From the NCBI RefSeq assembly GCF_014138045.1, contig NZ_JACGXA010000001.1:2651001-2715000 (forward strand): 64,000 nucleotides of DNA. Direction: 5' to 3'. A program made the translations under genes and the position numbers. Within the stretch, counting starts at the first letter, position 1. Each line of letters begins with the position of its first letter. Under the pieces are notes generated by a model. It did not search any database. It had not been told where the DNA came from and saw only the letters and a program-made list of their open reading frames with translations. The stretch is from Nocardioides ginsengisegetis. Its GTDB lineage: Bacteria; Actinomycetota; Actinomycetes; Propionibacteriales; Nocardioidaceae. Below are positions 11,156-20,299 of this stretch, piece by piece.

Positions 11156-12691
11156 TCACTTCCCCGGGTCGTCTTCCGCCCAGTCGGGATCCTCGGCGGT
11201 GCCGATGGTGTAGCTCTTCGGGCCGTAGCTCTCGGGCTTGTCGAGCCGGCGCGCGACGTCGGCCCGGGTCTCGGTCTCGGTGCGCTCGTCCATCGCCTCG
11301 TCGATCGCGCGGCGGCGGCGGGCCGCGGGCCGCGAGTGGTCGAAGCGCTGGTCCTCGCCACGGCGACCGAGCATCTCGGCGCCGGCGTCGATGCCCGGCT
11401 TGAAGTCGAAGACGACCGAGTTGTCCTCGTGGCCGATGATGACCGTGTCGCCCTCCTGCGCGCCGAGCTCGAGAAGCCGGGTCTCGACACCCAGCCGGTT
11501 GAGCCGGTCGGAGAGGAAGCCGACGGCCTCGTCGTTGCTGAAGTCGGTCTGGCGGATCCAGCGCTCGGGCTTCTCGCCGCGTACCCGCCAGCCGTCCTGG
11601 GTGTCGGTGATGGTGAAGGTGTCGTTGCCGTCGGCGGAGGCGGGCCGCAGGATGATCCGCTTGGCCTCCACGACCTCCTTCTCCGCCCGGGCGCGCTGGA
11701 CGATCTCGGCCATCGCGAAGGTCAGCTCGCGCAGGCCTTCGGTCGACATCGCGGAGATCTGGAAGACACGCAGGCCGCGCTCGCGCAGCTCGTCGACGAC
11801 GAAGTCGGAGATGTCGCGACCGTCGGGCACGTCGACCTTGTTGAGCGCGACGAGGCGCGGACGGTCCTCGAGGCCGCCGTAGCGGCTGAGCTCGTTCTCG
11901 ATGATGTCGAGGTCCTCGACCGGGTTGCGGCCGGGCTCCATGGTCGCGGTGTCGATCACGTGGACCAGCGCCGCGCAGCGCTCGATGTGGCGCAGGAAGT
12001 CGTGGCCCAGGCCGCGACCCTCGCTCGCGCCCTCGATCAGGCCGGGGACGTCGGCGACGGTGAACGTCGTGTCGCCGGCCGTGACCACGCCGAGGTTGGG
12101 CACGAGGGTGGTGAACGGGTAGTCCGCGATCTTGGGCCGGGCCCGGCTGATCGCGGCGATCAGGCTGGACTTGCCGGCGCTCGGGAAGCCGACCAGGCCG
12201 ATGTCGGCGACGACCTTGAGCTCGAGGACGATCTCGAGCTCCTCGCCCGGCTCGCCGAGCAGGGCGAAGCCGGGGGCCTTGCGCTTGGACGAGGCCAGCG
12301 CGGCGTTGCCGAGGCCGCCGCGGCCGCCGGCCGCGATCACCATCTCGGTGCCGGCGCCGGTCATGTCGGCGAGCACGGTGCCCTTCGGCGTACTGACGAC
12401 CGTGCCGTCCGGGACGGTCAGCACCAGGTCGGAGCCGTGGGCGCCGTTCTTGTGGTCGCCCGCGCCCTGGCCGCCGTTCTCGGCGCGGCGCTTGGGGCTG
12501 TGGTGGTAGTCGATCAGCGTCGTGACGTCGGGGTCCACGCGCAGGATGACCGAGCCGCCCGGGCCGCCGTTGCCGCCGTCGGGGCCGCCGAGCGGCTTGA
12601 ACTTCTCACGGTGCACCGAGGCGACGCCGTTCCCGCCGCGGCCGGCGCTGATGTGCAGCGTGACCTGGTCGACGAACGTGGGGACAGCCAT
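11156..12691 (-). CDS. obgE: Obg GTPase (ribosome assembly/stress)
   Basis: Essential GTPase that binds the 50S subunit. The 511-residue protein has the glycine-rich Obg fold at 1-160 ([18 protein letters not shown]), the G domain with P-loop GFPSAGKSS (168-176), DVPG, NKVD and related motifs, then the OCT domain at about 350-430. An acidic, charged tail of about 70 residues after the OCT domain is longer than in enterobacterial Obg but usual in actinobacteria. It follows the rpmA gene after a hairpin and runs into proB. Confidence 0.97.
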   Translation of the reverse strand: MAVPTFVDQVTLHISAGRGGNGVASVHREKFKPLGGPDGGNGGPGGSVILRVDPDVTTLIDYHHSPKRRAENGGQGAGDHKNGAHGSDLVLTVPDGTVVSTPKGTVLADMTGAGTEMVIAAGGRGGLGNAALASSKRKAPGFALLGEPGEELEIVLELKVVADIGLVGFPSAGKSSLIAAISRARPKIADYPFTTLVPNLGVVTAGDTTFTVADVPGLIEGASEGRGLGHDFLRHIERCAALVHVIDTATMEPGRNPVEDLDIIENELSRYGGLEDRPRLVALNKVDVPDGRDISDFVVDELRERGLRVFQISAMSTEGLRELTFAMAEIVQRARAEKEVVEAKRIILRPASADGNDTFTITDTQDGWRVRGEKPERWIRQTDFSNDEAVGFLSDRLNRLGVETRLLELGAQEGDTVIIGHEDNSVVFDFKPGIDAGAEMLGRRGEDQRFDHSRPAARRRRAIDEAMDERTETETRADVARRLDKPESYGPKSYTIGTAEDPDWAEDDPGK

Positions 12692-12731
12692 GGGTGCTCC
12701 TGTGACTCGCAGGCGGGACCTGCAGAAATGG

Positions 12732-12764
12732 CGAAGGGCGCCCCGAGTCTAGGGACGCCCTTCG
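12732..12764 (-). terminator. Attenuator-like hairpin between rpmA and obg
   Basis: A 9-bp perfect outer stem (CGAAGGGCG with CGCCCTTCG), then one C/A mismatch and a further CCC/GGG pairing around the loop GAGTCTA. It lies 43 bp after the rpmA stop codon and 41 bp before the obg start, so it probably reduces read-through from the ribosomal-protein genes into obg. Confidence 0.6.
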
Positions 12765-12807
12765 AAGTAGCTCGTGACCGAGCCGGGATCAAGCCGGGTG
12801 CGTCAGA

Positions 12808-13062
12808 TCACTCGCCCGGAACGATGTTGACCACGCGGCGGCCGCGGCGGGTGCCGAACTGGACCGCACCGGCGATGAGGGCGAACAGCGTGTCGTCGCC
12901 GCCACGACCCACGCCGGAGCCCGGGTGGAAGTGCGTGCCGCGCTGGCGCACGATGATCTCGCCGGCGTTGACGGCCTGGCCGCCGTAGCGCTTCACGCCG
13001 AGGCGCTGGGAGTTCGAGTCGCGACCGTTCTTGGTGGACGCGGCGCCCTTCTTGTGTGCCAT
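12808..13062 (-). CDS. rpmA: 50S ribosomal protein L27
   Basis: An 84-residue ribosomal protein that reaches the peptidyl-transferase centre. The sequence begins [16 protein letters not shown], typical of L27 that needs no N-terminal processing, and contains the conserved [21 protein letters not shown] block. The start is the ATG at 13062; longer reading upstream has no support. It is 46 bp downstream of rplU in the same operon. Confidence 0.98.
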   Translation of the reverse strand: MAHKKGAASTKNGRDSNSQRLGVKRYGGQAVNAGEIIVRQRGTHFHPGSGVGRGGDDTLFALIAGAVQFGTRRGRRVVNIVPGE

Positions 13063-13108
13063 GAGTTCAGTCCTTTGTGCGCTGTGAGCGGTGCCGGGGA
13101 GGCAGGGC

Positions 13109-13417
13109 TCAGAGGGAGATGTCGGTGACCTTGACCTGGGTGTACTTCTGGCGGTGACCCTGGCGCTTCTTGTAGCCGGTCTTGTTCTTGTACTTCTGGA
13201 TGATGATCTTGGGGCCCTTGGTGGCGCCGAGGACCTCAACGGTCACGGAGGCCTTGTCGAGCGCCTTCGTGTCGGAGGTGATCTTCTCGCCGTCGACGAC
13301 GAGGACGACCGGGAGCTTCACCGAGTCGCCGACCTTGTCCGTGATCTTGTCGATCTCGATGACGTCGCCCACGGCAACCTTCTGCTGGGTGGCGCCTGCG
13401 CGCACGATCGCGTACAC
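13109..13417 (-). CDS. rplU: 50S ribosomal protein L21
   Basis: A 102-residue ribosomal protein that binds 23S rRNA. The sequence [13 protein letters not shown] at the start and [19 protein letters not shown] near the end are diagnostic. Translation starts at GTG 13417, preceded by a strong Shine-Dalgarno AAGGAG (13429-13424). It is the first gene of the rplU-rpmA-obg-proB operon, with a promoter candidate about 140 bp upstream. Confidence 0.98.
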   Translation of the reverse strand: MYAIVRAGATQQKVAVGDVIEIDKITDKVGDSVKLPVVLVVDGEKITSDTKALDKASVTVEVLGATKGPKIIIQKYKNKTGYKKRQGHRQKYTQVKVTDISL

Positions 13418-13558
13418 CGCGGTCTCCTTCGTCGAACTTCGCTTACGTCATGGTCTGGAGCTGTCCCACACGCGCCAACGACCCTGGGAACGGGGATTGG
13501 ATCGTGCGTCGCGTGGACTGCCACACAGAGAGGGGCACGCATTGCGCACCGAGGGTCA

Positions 13559-13587
13559 ATAGTACGGATCCGGGTGGCAGACCGCAA
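13559..13587 (-). promoter_or_regulatory. Candidate promoter of the rplU operon
   Basis: On the minus strand, TTGCGG (13587-13582) and TACTAT (13564-13559) are separated by 17 bp, each matching the housekeeping consensus at 4 of 6 positions. The predicted transcript would have a leader of about 135 nt before rplU. This leader could carry ribosomal-protein autoregulation, but I could not draw a convincing structure. Confidence 0.45.
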
Positions 13588-13644
13588 AAGCGCGGTCCCC
13601 GGGGAGGTCGGAATCACCGGCGAGCCGGGCCTGGAGGCGCACGA

Positions 13645-13671
13645 ACGCCCCGGACCAGCGGTCCGGGGCGT
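13645..13671 (-). terminator. Terminator of the RNase E/G gene
   Basis: Perfect 12-bp stem (ACGCCCCGGACC with GGTCCGGGGCGT) and a 3-nt loop, 29 bp after the stop codon of the RNase gene. It separates that gene from the rplU operon promoter. Confidence 0.75.
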
Positions 13672-13700
13672 CCCTTGGTGCTGTGGGGGTGCTGCGGGGG

Positions 13701-16700
13701 TCAGCGCTTGCGCTGGCCCTTCTTCTTGATCGGGACGTGCTCGACGTGATGGGCCTCGGCGTCGTGACCGGGCTCGGTCGACGCGGCACCCGGCTCGACC
13801 AGTCCGTCCGGGCTGGGGTGTCCCACGCTGCCGACGCTGCCCGGCGGGGTCGTGGCGCTCACGTCCGGCATCGCCGGCACGGTGCCCCCGGCGCTGGCCG
13901 GTGCGCCGACCGGGGGGCCGGCGGGGCGGGTCGCGCTGCGGCCACGGGTGCGGGTCACGACCTTGGGAGCCGCCACCGGAGCAACGGGCGGGGCCGCGGG
14001 CGTCTCGACCGCGGCGGCCGGGGCCGCCTCGACCACGACGGGCTGCGGGGCGCTCTGCGTCTCCGGCTGGCCGGCGGGGCGGCTGGCCGCCCGACGGCGC
14101 GTCCGGGTGACCACCTGCGGGGCGGCCGGCTCGGCCGGAGCCTCCTCGGCCGGCTTCTCGACGGGCTTCTCCACGGGCTTCTCAGCCGCGGGCTGGGCCG
14201 GCGTCTCGACGGGGGTCTCGCTGGGGGTCTCGCTGGGGGTCTCGGCCACCGGAGCGGCCTCGACCTCGGGCATCTGCTCGGCCGGCGCCTCGGCGTGCTC
14301 GTGCTCGGTGTGGTCGTGCTCGTGCTTGGCGTGCGCGGCGATGTCCTTGGGCGACGGGGTGCCGCCCTTGGCCTGCTGACCGCCCTGCTGGCCGCCACGA
14401 CCACCCTGGCCACCCTGGTTGCCCTGGTTGCCCTGGTTGCCGTTCTGGCCGCCCTGCTCGTTCTCGCCCTCGCCCCGACCACGACCGCCGCGCGTGCGGC
14501 GACCGCCGCGACGCGACTCGTCCTCGGGCTTGCGGGGCTCGACCGGGGCGTCGTGGATGACCACGCCGCGGCCCTGGCAGTGCTCGCAGTTCTCGGAGAA
14601 CGACTCGACCAGGCCGGTGCCGATCCGCTTGCGCGTCATCTGGACCAGGCCCAGCGAGGTCACCTCGGCGACCTGGTGGCGGGTCCGGTCACGACCCAGG
14701 CACTCGACCAGGCGGCGCAGCACGAGGTCGCGGTTGGACTCCAGGACCATGTCGATGAAGTCGATGACGATGATGCCGCCGATGTCGCGCAACCGGAGCT
14801 GGCGGACCATCTCCTCGGCCGCCTCGAGGTTGTTCTTGGTGACGGTCTCCTCGAGGTTGCCGCCCGATCCGGTGAACTTGCCGGTGTTGACGTCGACGAC
14901 CGTCATCGCCTCGGTGCGGTCGATGATCAGCGAGCCACCCGAGGGCAGCCAGACCTTGCGGTCCAGGCCCTTGGCGATCTGCTCGTCGACGCGGTAGGTC
15001 GCGAAGATGTCCTTGCCGTTGGGCGACTCGAAGCGCTCGAGCCGCTCCTCGAGGTCCGGCGCGACGTGGTGGACGTAGTTCTGGACCGTGTCCCAGGCGT
15101 CGTCGCCCTCGATCACGAGCTTGGTGAAGTCCTCGGTGAACAGGTCGCGCACGACCTTCAGGGTGAGGTCCGGCTCGCCGTACAGCAGCTGCGGGGCGCT
15201 GCCCTTGACCTTGCCCTCGATGTCCTCCCAGCGGGCCTTGAGCCGCTCGACGTCGCGGGTCAGCTCGTCCTCGCTGGCGCCCTCGGCCGCGGTCCGGACG
15301 ATCACGCCGGCGGTGTCCGGCACGATCTCCTTGAGCAGCGCCTTGAGGCGGTTGCGCTCGGTGTCGGGCAGCTTGCGGGAGATGCCGCTGGTCGTGCCGT
15401 CGGGCACGTAGACCAGGAAGCGGCCGGCCAGGCTGATCTGGCTGGTCAGGCGGGCGCCCTTGTGGCCGATCGGGTCCTTGGTGACCTGCACGAGCACCGT
15501 CTGGCCCGAGGTGAGCACCGACTCGATCTTGCGCGGCTGGCCCTCGCGGTGGCCGAGCGCGGACCAGTTGACCTCGCCGGCGTACAGGACCGCGTTGCGG
15601 CCCTTGCCGATGTCGATGAAGGCGGCCTCCATCGAGGGCAGGACGTTCTGGACCCGGCCGAGGTAGACGTTGCCGATCAGCGAGGTCTGCGACTCGCGGG
15701 CGACGTAGTGCTCCACGAGGACCTTGTCCTCGAGGACCCCGATCTGGGTGAGCTCGTCGCGCTGGCGGATGACCATGACCCGGTCGACCGACTCGCGGCG
15801 GGCCAGGAACTCGGCCTCGCTCACGATCGGGGCGCGGCGGCGACCGGCCTCGCGGCCGTCGCGGCGACGCTGCTTCTTGGCCTCGAGGCGCGTGGAACCG
15901 GAGATCGCGGTGATCTCGTCCTCGGCCGAGCGCGGCCGGCGGACGCGGGTGACGGTGTTCTCCGGGTCGTCCCCAGGCTCGCCCCCGTCGTCACCGGAGC
16001 GACGGCGGCGGCGACGACGGCGCGAGGTGCCCTCGCCGCCCTCGTCCGCGTCCTGCTCGGCGTCGGACTCGGGGCCGTTGCTGTTGGCGTTGCCGTCCTG
16101 CTTGGCCTGGCGGGACTGACCGCCCTGGCCGCCCTGGTTGGACTGGCCGCCCTGGCTGTCGGACTGGCCGTGGTCGTCGTTGCCGCCCGACTCGCCGTCC
16201 CCGGACTTGCGGCGGCGCCGGCCTCCGCGGCGACGCCGGCGGCGACCGCCACCGCCCTCGCCGTCGGACTCGTCCGAGTCGTCCGAGTCGTCGGCCTGGC
16301 TGTCGGTCTGGCCCTCGGCCTCGTCCGGCTCGGGCTGCGGCTCGTCGGTGGTCTCGTCCTCGTCCTCGACCGGGGCGGGCTCGGCGACCTTCTTGGGCGT
16401 GCGGGTGCGGGTGCGGGTGGTGGTCTTGACCGTGGGCTTGGCCGACTCCTCGGCCGACTCCTGGGCCGGCTCGGGCGCGGGCGCCGCGGTCGGCTCCTCG
16501 GCGGGTGCTGTGGCCTCGGGCTTGGGCTGCGCCGCCTTGCGGGTACGGCGGGCCGGGGCCTTGGCCGCGTCGGGTGCCTGGAAGAGCACGGCGGCGACCG
16601 GGGCGGCGGCCGTGGCCTCCGACTCGGCGACCGGCGCGGGCGCCTCGACGGGCGTCTCGGCGGGCACCTCGGCGGCCTTCTTCGTGCTCGCCTTCTTGGC

Positions 16701-17003
16701 GGTGGTCTTCTTCGCGGCGGCCTTCTTGGCCGTCTTCTTCGCCGGGGCGGCCGCGGCGGGCTCGCCCTCGGGGGCCGGCACCTCGAGCGGCAGCTCCTCG
16801 GCGGAGGCGGCGACCTTCTTCGCGGCCGTCTTGCGCGGGGTGGTGGTCTTCTTCGCGGCGGTCTTCTTGGCCGCCGTCTTCTTCGCGGCCGCCTTCTTGG
16901 CCGGCGCGGTGCCCTCGCTGCCCTCGCTGGAGGCCTCGACCGCGTCAGCGGCGGGGATCTCGGGAGCGGGGGTCTGGTTTCCGACAGGATTTTCGTCGGG
17001 CAT
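13701..17003 (-). CDS. rne: Ribonuclease E/G family endoribonuclease, very large
   Basis: Endoribonuclease for mRNA decay and rRNA/tRNA processing. Of its 1100 residues, about 435-800 form the conserved core: an S1 domain (SLIGNVYLGRVQNVLPSMEAAF), the RNase-H-like/DNase-I-like part with metal-site aspartates in VDVNTGKF and IVIDFIDM (about 700-750), and the zinc-link cysteines in CEHCQGRG (about 804). The N-terminal 400 residues are Ala/Lys/Pro/Glu-rich, with repeated AAKKT units like histone-H1-type tails, then Arg-rich and Gln/Gly-rich blocks. The C-terminal 280 residues are also low complexity and end in KKKGQRKR. Such tails usually bind RNA and degradosome partners (family knowledge). A 355-bp gap precedes the gene. 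Confidence 0.93.
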   Translation of the reverse strand: MPDENPVGNQTPAPEIPAADAVEASSEGSEGTAPAKKAAAKKTAAKKTAAKKTTTPRKTAAKKVAASAEELPLEVPAPEGEPAAAAPAKKTAKKAAAKKTTAKKASTKKAAEVPAETPVEAPAPVAESEATAAAPVAAVLFQAPDAAKAPARRTRKAAQPKPEATAPAEEPTAAPAPEPAQESAEESAKPTVKTTTRTRTRTPKKVAEPAPVEDEDETTDEPQPEPDEAEGQTDSQADDSDDSDESDGEGGGGRRRRRRGGRRRRKSGDGESGGNDDHGQSDSQGGQSNQGGQGGQSRQAKQDGNANSNGPESDAEQDADEGGEGTSRRRRRRRRSGDDGGEPGDDPENTVTRVRRPRSAEDEITAISGSTRLEAKKQRRRDGREAGRRRAPIVSEAEFLARRESVDRVMVIRQRDELTQIGVLEDKVLVEHYVARESQTSLIGNVYLGRVQNVLPSMEAAFIDIGKGRNAVLYAGEVNWSALGHREGQPRKIESVLTSGQTVLVQVTKDPIGHKGARLTSQISLAGRFLVYVPDGTTSGISRKLPDTERNRLKALLKEIVPDTAGVIVRTAAEGASEDELTRDVERLKARWEDIEGKVKGSAPQLLYGEPDLTLKVVRDLFTEDFTKLVIEGDDAWDTVQNYVHHVAPDLEERLERFESPNGKDIFATYRVDEQIAKGLDRKVWLPSGGSLIIDRTEAMTVVDVNTGKFTGSGGNLEETVTKNNLEAAEEMVRQLRLRDIGGIIVIDFIDMVLESNRDLVLRRLVECLGRDRTRHQVAEVTSLGLVQMTRKRIGTGLVESFSENCEHCQGRGVVIHDAPVEPRKPEDESRRGGRRTRGGRGRGEGENEQGGQNGNQGNQGNQGGQGGRGGQQGGQQAKGGTPSPKDIAAHAKHEHDHTEHEHAEAPAEQMPEVEAAPVAETPSETPSETPVETPAQPAAEKPVEKPVEKPAEEAPAEPAAPQVVTRTRRRAASRPAGQPETQSAPQPVVVEAAPAAAVETPAAPPVAPVAAPKVVTRTRGRSATRPAGPPVGAPASAGGTVPAMPDVSATTPPGSVGSVGHPSPDGLVEPGAASTEPGHDAEAHHVEHVPIKKKGQRKR

Positions 17004-17358
17004 GTGGTGCTCCTCGACCCGTGCACCTCAGGTGTCCGGGTGTGTCAGACGCCGCGGAACCCGTGCACACGGGGTGCACGCGGGGTCACGACGCAAAGCC
17101 TTCGGTGGCGGCGACACCCTCCGCGGTGTGCGTCACTGGAAGACTCTTCGTCGCCTGCCGCGGTCGCTGGGCTGCAGTCACGTGACTGTGCGGGTCGCTG
17201 TCACCGACTCGCCCGGCCGCGTCGCGGTCTGGCGACGACGTACCTCCACTGTGCCGTCCTCCGGGGAGGAGCGGCGAGAACGTCGTCGGGCCGACTCGTG
17301 ACGGGGTACCGCCGGTCGTCGACCACGGCGAGTATCGCACACGGACCGGGGAAGGCCC
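17004..17358 (-). other. 355-bp gene-free gap: probable rne leader region
   Basis: No coding sequence with sensible composition is seen here on either strand. It holds a minus-strand extended -10 candidate TGCGATACT (17339-17331), which would give a leader of about 320 nt, a 14-bp perfect palindrome at 17175, and GTGCAC-containing repeats near 17056-17076. A short GGGG-CCTT-CCCC hairpin at 17348-17359 may end the DUF2344 transcript. Long leaders are known from E. coli rne, where they mediate self-cleavage; the parallel here is inference. Confidence 0.4.
17175..17188. repeat. 14-bp perfect palindrome in the rne leader
   Basis: CAGTCACGTGACTG equals its own reverse complement. It is a possible regulator binding site about 170 bp upstream of the RNase E gene; no family can be assigned. 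Confidence 0.4.
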
Positions 17359-18075
17359 CTATGTCGAGATGTGCAGCGGGTCGCCGACCGTGCCGGTCTC
17401 CACGTCGAGGGGCCCCTGGGCGAGCCGGGTGAGCAGCGGGGCCGGGCCGGCCTCGAAGCCCGTGGTCGAGGCGAGGCCGGACAGGACGTCGTCGGGACGT
17501 ACGGCGGGCGTGGCGTGGCGCAGCACCAGGTCGAGGCGGGCTCCGGCGGGCGACTCGACGGCCGCGAGCGACACCACCGCGGCGCGGCAGTCGAACTCGC
17601 GCAGGCCCTTCTTGGTCATCCGGGTCACCGGGACCGCGTCGGTGGCGAGGAAGCCGGCGACGGCCTCCTGTGCCGCCTCGAGCGAGCCGGCGACGTCGAT
17701 GACCCACCGGCTGGCCTCGAGCAGCTCGGCGAACGGACCACCCGGGGACACGACGACCTCGACCACGTCGAGGCCGTCGGGGAGCGCCTCCTCGAGGGCG
17801 GCGTGGATCGTGGCGGGGTCGACGACCTCGGCGAGGCCGATCTCGAGGTACTCCGCCTCGCTGGCCGACCCGGTCGGGGCGGCGCCGGCGTAGGAGATGC
17901 GCGGGTGCGGGTTGAAGCCCGACGAGTAGGCCATCGGGACCCGGGCCCGGAAGATCGCCCGCTCGAAGGCCCGGCTGAAGTCGCGGTGGCTCGTGAAGCG
18001 GAGCCGACCGCGCTTGGCGTAGCGGATCCGGAGTCGCTGGACCGGGGGGGCTTGCTGTTCGGGCTGCTCACGCAC
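17359..18075 (-). CDS. DUF2344 protein (TIGR03936, radical-SAM-linked)
   Basis: A 238-residue protein of the TIGR03936/DUF2344 family, recognised by RIRYAKRGRLRFTSHRDFSRAFERA, YSSGFNPHPRISYAGA and the TRMTKKGLREFD segment. Its function is unknown. Members normally sit next to, or are fused to, a TIGR03960 radical-SAM enzyme, and that enzyme is present here 4.7 kb away on the same strand (22830-24782). Translation starts at GTG 18075, with TAACCT 6 nt in front, suggesting a leaderless transcript. That hexamer overlaps the stop codon of the upstream gene. Confidence 0.92.
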   Translation of the reverse strand: MREQPEQQAPPVQRLRIRYAKRGRLRFTSHRDFSRAFERAIFRARVPMAYSSGFNPHPRISYAGAAPTGSASEAEYLEIGLAEVVDPATIHAALEEALPDGLDVVEVVVSPGGPFAELLEASRWVIDVAGSLEAAQEAVAGFLATDAVPVTRMTKKGLREFDCRAAVVSLAAVESPAGARLDLVLRHATPAVRPDDVLSGLASTTGFEAGPAPLLTRLAQGPLDVETGTVGDPLHIST

Positions 18076-18081
18076 GGGCCA

Positions 18082-18087
18082 AGGTTA
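18082..18087 (-). promoter_or_regulatory. Leaderless-type -10 box before DUF2344
   Basis: TAACCT fits TANNNT and ends exactly 6 nt before the GTG start codon, the spacing of leaderless actinobacterial promoters. It includes the TAA stop of the neighbouring winged-helix gene. Confidence 0.45.
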
Positions 18088-19269
18088 GAGCGCCGCCACG
18101 GCGGCCTTCATCGCCGGGGACGGGTAGACGGTGCTGACGCGGGTGCCGCCCAGCCAGGTCGTGAGCCGGGAGGCCTCGGCGTCGAGCGCGGCGCGCCCCT
18201 CGGCGGGCACGTCCTCCAGCAGGTGGAGCACGACCACCCCCTCGGCGTCCTGCACCCAGCAGCCCACGACGCGGCCGTCCCACCAGACGGTGGTGCCGGC
18301 GTTGCCGTTGGAGTCGAACAGGGCCGCCCCGTGGGGTCCGAGGAAGAAGTCGCGGGCCTTCCAGCCCATCACCGTGGGGTCCAGCACCGGCAGCAGCGCG
18401 GCCCAGGGCGCGACCTCCGGCACCACGTCCACGTCGTCGGGCAGCACCCAGCCCGTCTCGCCGCTCTCCAGCCCGACCTCGACCGCACCGACCGAGGCGA
18501 ACGCATGCCGGACGGCCCCGGCGGTGCCGCCCAGCCACCACTGGACGTCGGCGGCCGTGCCGGGGCCGAACGTCGCCAGCCAGCGGCCGACCAGCTCCGC
18601 GAAGCCCTCGTCGCTCTTGAGCGGCGCGGGCGACTCCCCCAGCCACCGGTCCATCAGCGTCCACTGCGGCCGCGAGGTCCGCCAGTGACCGCCGTTGCGC
18701 CCGCGCACGATGCGCGCCTCGACCGCCAGCTGGGTGAGCACCCGGGGCGCGATCGGGAAGCTGCCGCCGTAGGACTTGCCGGGAGACATCACCACGCGGC
18801 CGTCGAGCTCGGGCACCTCCTCACGCAGGGTCTGGGCGGACAGCTCGGCGCCGTCGGCCAGCCGCGCCAGCGTGGCCGCGCACGCCGCGTCGAGCCAGGC
18901 GGCCCCGTCGGCGGACAGCCCGCCCTGCTCGACCTCCTTGGCGAGCCGGGCCCGCAGCTGGGTGGCGACCCGGGCCGAGGCGCTCCCCCAGGCGGCGGGC
19001 AGCAGGTCGCGCGGGAAGACGAAGAGCGTGCGGCGCATCGCGAGCTGCTTGACCAGCGACCGGTCGGCGTAGAGGGCGGCGTCGACGTCGGCCACCTCGA
19101 GGCCGTCGACCCGCGCGAGCAGCGAGAGGTAAACCGTGGCGGGCTCGGTCGCGTGCAGCACCGTCATCGCCCGGGTCGCCTCGACCGGGTCGGGCAGCCG
19201 GTGGCCCGGCGCGATGCCGTGTCGCTGGGCGAGACGGGCACGCCGCTCGGCGTCGGGGACCAACCGCAT
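18085..19269 (-). CDS. Winged-helix DNA-binding (HTH_42/AlkZ-like) protein
   Basis: A 394-residue protein of the HTH_42 superfamily, which includes DNA glycosylases AlkZ and YcaQ that open crosslinked or alkylated bases. The family is seen in RTLFVFPRDLLPAAW, YGGSFPIAPRVLTQLAVEARIVRGR, the LAVLDP-like segment LLPVLDPTVMGWKARDFFLG and the closing TTWLGGTRVSTVYPSP. At the position of the AlkZ catalytic QxQ motif this protein has H39-A40-T41, so repair activity is uncertain. The start is taken as ATG 19269; a further Met lies 30 bp upstream. It is divergent from the phosphatase-family gene at 19329. Confidence 0.82.
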   Translation of the reverse strand: MRLVPDAERRARLAQRHGIAPGHRLPDPVEATRAMTVLHATEPATVYLSLLARVDGLEVADVDAALYADRSLVKQLAMRRTLFVFPRDLLPAAWGSASARVATQLRARLAKEVEQGGLSADGAAWLDAACAATLARLADGAELSAQTLREEVPELDGRVVMSPGKSYGGSFPIAPRVLTQLAVEARIVRGRNGGHWRTSRPQWTLMDRWLGESPAPLKSDEGFAELVGRWLATFGPGTAADVQWWLGGTAGAVRHAFASVGAVEVGLESGETGWVLPDDVDVVPEVAPWAALLPVLDPTVMGWKARDFFLGPHGAALFDSNGNAGTTVWWDGRVVGCWVQDAEGVVVLHLLEDVPAEGRAALDAEASRLTTWLGGTRVSTVYPSPAMKAAVAAL

Positions 19270-19328
19270 GCCGCCTATCCTGCACGGGCGAGCCGACAAC
19301 CCCGGGAACCGAGCGAGACAGGAGACCG

Positions 19329-20270
19329 ATGAACCGCTGGATCCACGGGCTGTTCGCCCTCCTCGCCCTCATGACCCTGGGTGGGCTGGTGGCCTTCTGG
19401 CCCGCCCCCGCGCGGCCGCCCGATCCGGCTCCGGTCCCCTCCAGCCCGGTGCTTCCCACGTCGCCGCCGGCCGCCCACCCGACGCCACCCACGACTCCGG
19501 AGCCGAGCACCTGCCCGACCCCCGGGCCCGCGGTCCGGCTCTCGGTGCTGACCTTCAACATCCACGGAGGCCTCGGCCACGGCCGCCTCGACCTCGGCCA
19601 GATCGCCCGGGCGATCTCGGCCTCGCGGGCCGACGTCGTGCTGCTCCAGGAGGTCGACCGCGACCGGGTCCGCACCGGCGTGGTCCAGCAGGCCGAGTCG
19701 CTGGGCCGCACGCTCGGCTTCCACACGGCGTACGGCGCCAACAAGCTCCGCCGGCCGGCACTGCCCGGGCTCCCTCCCGCGGCGATCGGCAACGCGATCC
19801 TGTCCCGCTACCCGATCAGCGACGTCACCAACACCCACCTGCCCAACCGGATGGGCATGGAGCTGCGCGGCCTGCTGCACGCCCGGATCGACGTACGCGG
19901 GCGCAGCGTGTCGGTCTACAACACCCACCTGCAGCACACGTCGGGGTCGATGCGCCGCGAGCAGGCGCACGCGATCCGCGCGGTGATCGACCGGGACGCT
20001 GGGCCCTTCATCCTGGGCGGCGACCTCAACGCCGAGCCCGACTCGCACGCCGTGGCGATCCTCGAGCGGGGCGGGCTGGCCGACACCTGGGCGGAGGTGG
20101 GCGAGGGCCCCGGCCTGACGGTCCCGGCGTCCGTCCCGCACCGCCGGATCGACTTCCTCCTCCACGACGAGGCCGTCCGGCCGCTCGCCGCGGCCGTGCT
20201 GCGCTCGGGCATCTCCGACCACCGCGAGGTCTGGGGCGCCTTCGAGGTGCCGGCCGCTCCTCCCTGCTGA
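19329..20270 (+). CDS. Membrane-anchored endonuclease/exonuclease/phosphatase-family protein
   Basis: A 313-residue protein with one N-terminal transmembrane or signal segment (residues 7-24), a Pro/Thr-rich spacer (28-65) and an extracytoplasmic EEP catalytic domain. All metal and catalytic motifs are present: LTFNIHGG (Asn77), LLQEVD (Glu of the metal site), NTHLQH, GGDLNAEP, RIDFLL and the final SDH. Family members cleave phosphodiesters in nucleic acids, inositol phosphates or sphingomyelin; the substrate here is unknown. A Shine-Dalgarno AGGAG lies just before the ATG. Confidence 0.9.
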   Translation: MNRWIHGLFALLALMTLGGLVAFWPAPARPPDPAPVPSSPVLPTSPPAAHPTPPTTPEPSTCPTPGPAVRLSVLTFNIHGGLGHGRLDLGQIARAISASRADVVLLQEVDRDRVRTGVVQQAESLGRTLGFHTAYGANKLRRPALPGLPPAAIGNAILSRYPISDVTNTHLPNRMGMELRGLLHARIDVRGRSVSVYNTHLQHTSGSMRREQAHAIRAVIDRDAGPFILGGDLNAEPDSHAVAILERGGLADTWAEVGEGPGLTVPASVPHRRIDFLLHDEAVRPLAAAVLRSGISDHREVWGAFEVPAAPPC

Positions 20271-20286
20271 GGCTTCCCCCGAACGT

Positions 20287-20292
20287 TAGGGT
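20287..20292 (+). promoter_or_regulatory. Leaderless-type -10 box before the FkbM gene
   Basis: TAGGGT fits TANNNT and ends 7 nt before the GTG at 20300. It lies in the 29-bp gap after the preceding phosphatase-family gene. No clear Shine-Dalgarno sequence precedes the start. Confidence 0.45.
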
Positions 20293-20299
20293 CGCAGCC

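Noticed and set aside
13683..17432. Open plus-strand frame of more than 1200 codons antisense to the RNase E gene
   Set aside because: It mirrors the Ala/Lys-rich codons of rne in GC-rich DNA, gives Gly/Leu/Val/Arg-only sequence and matches no family. Long antisense frames are expected at this GC content.
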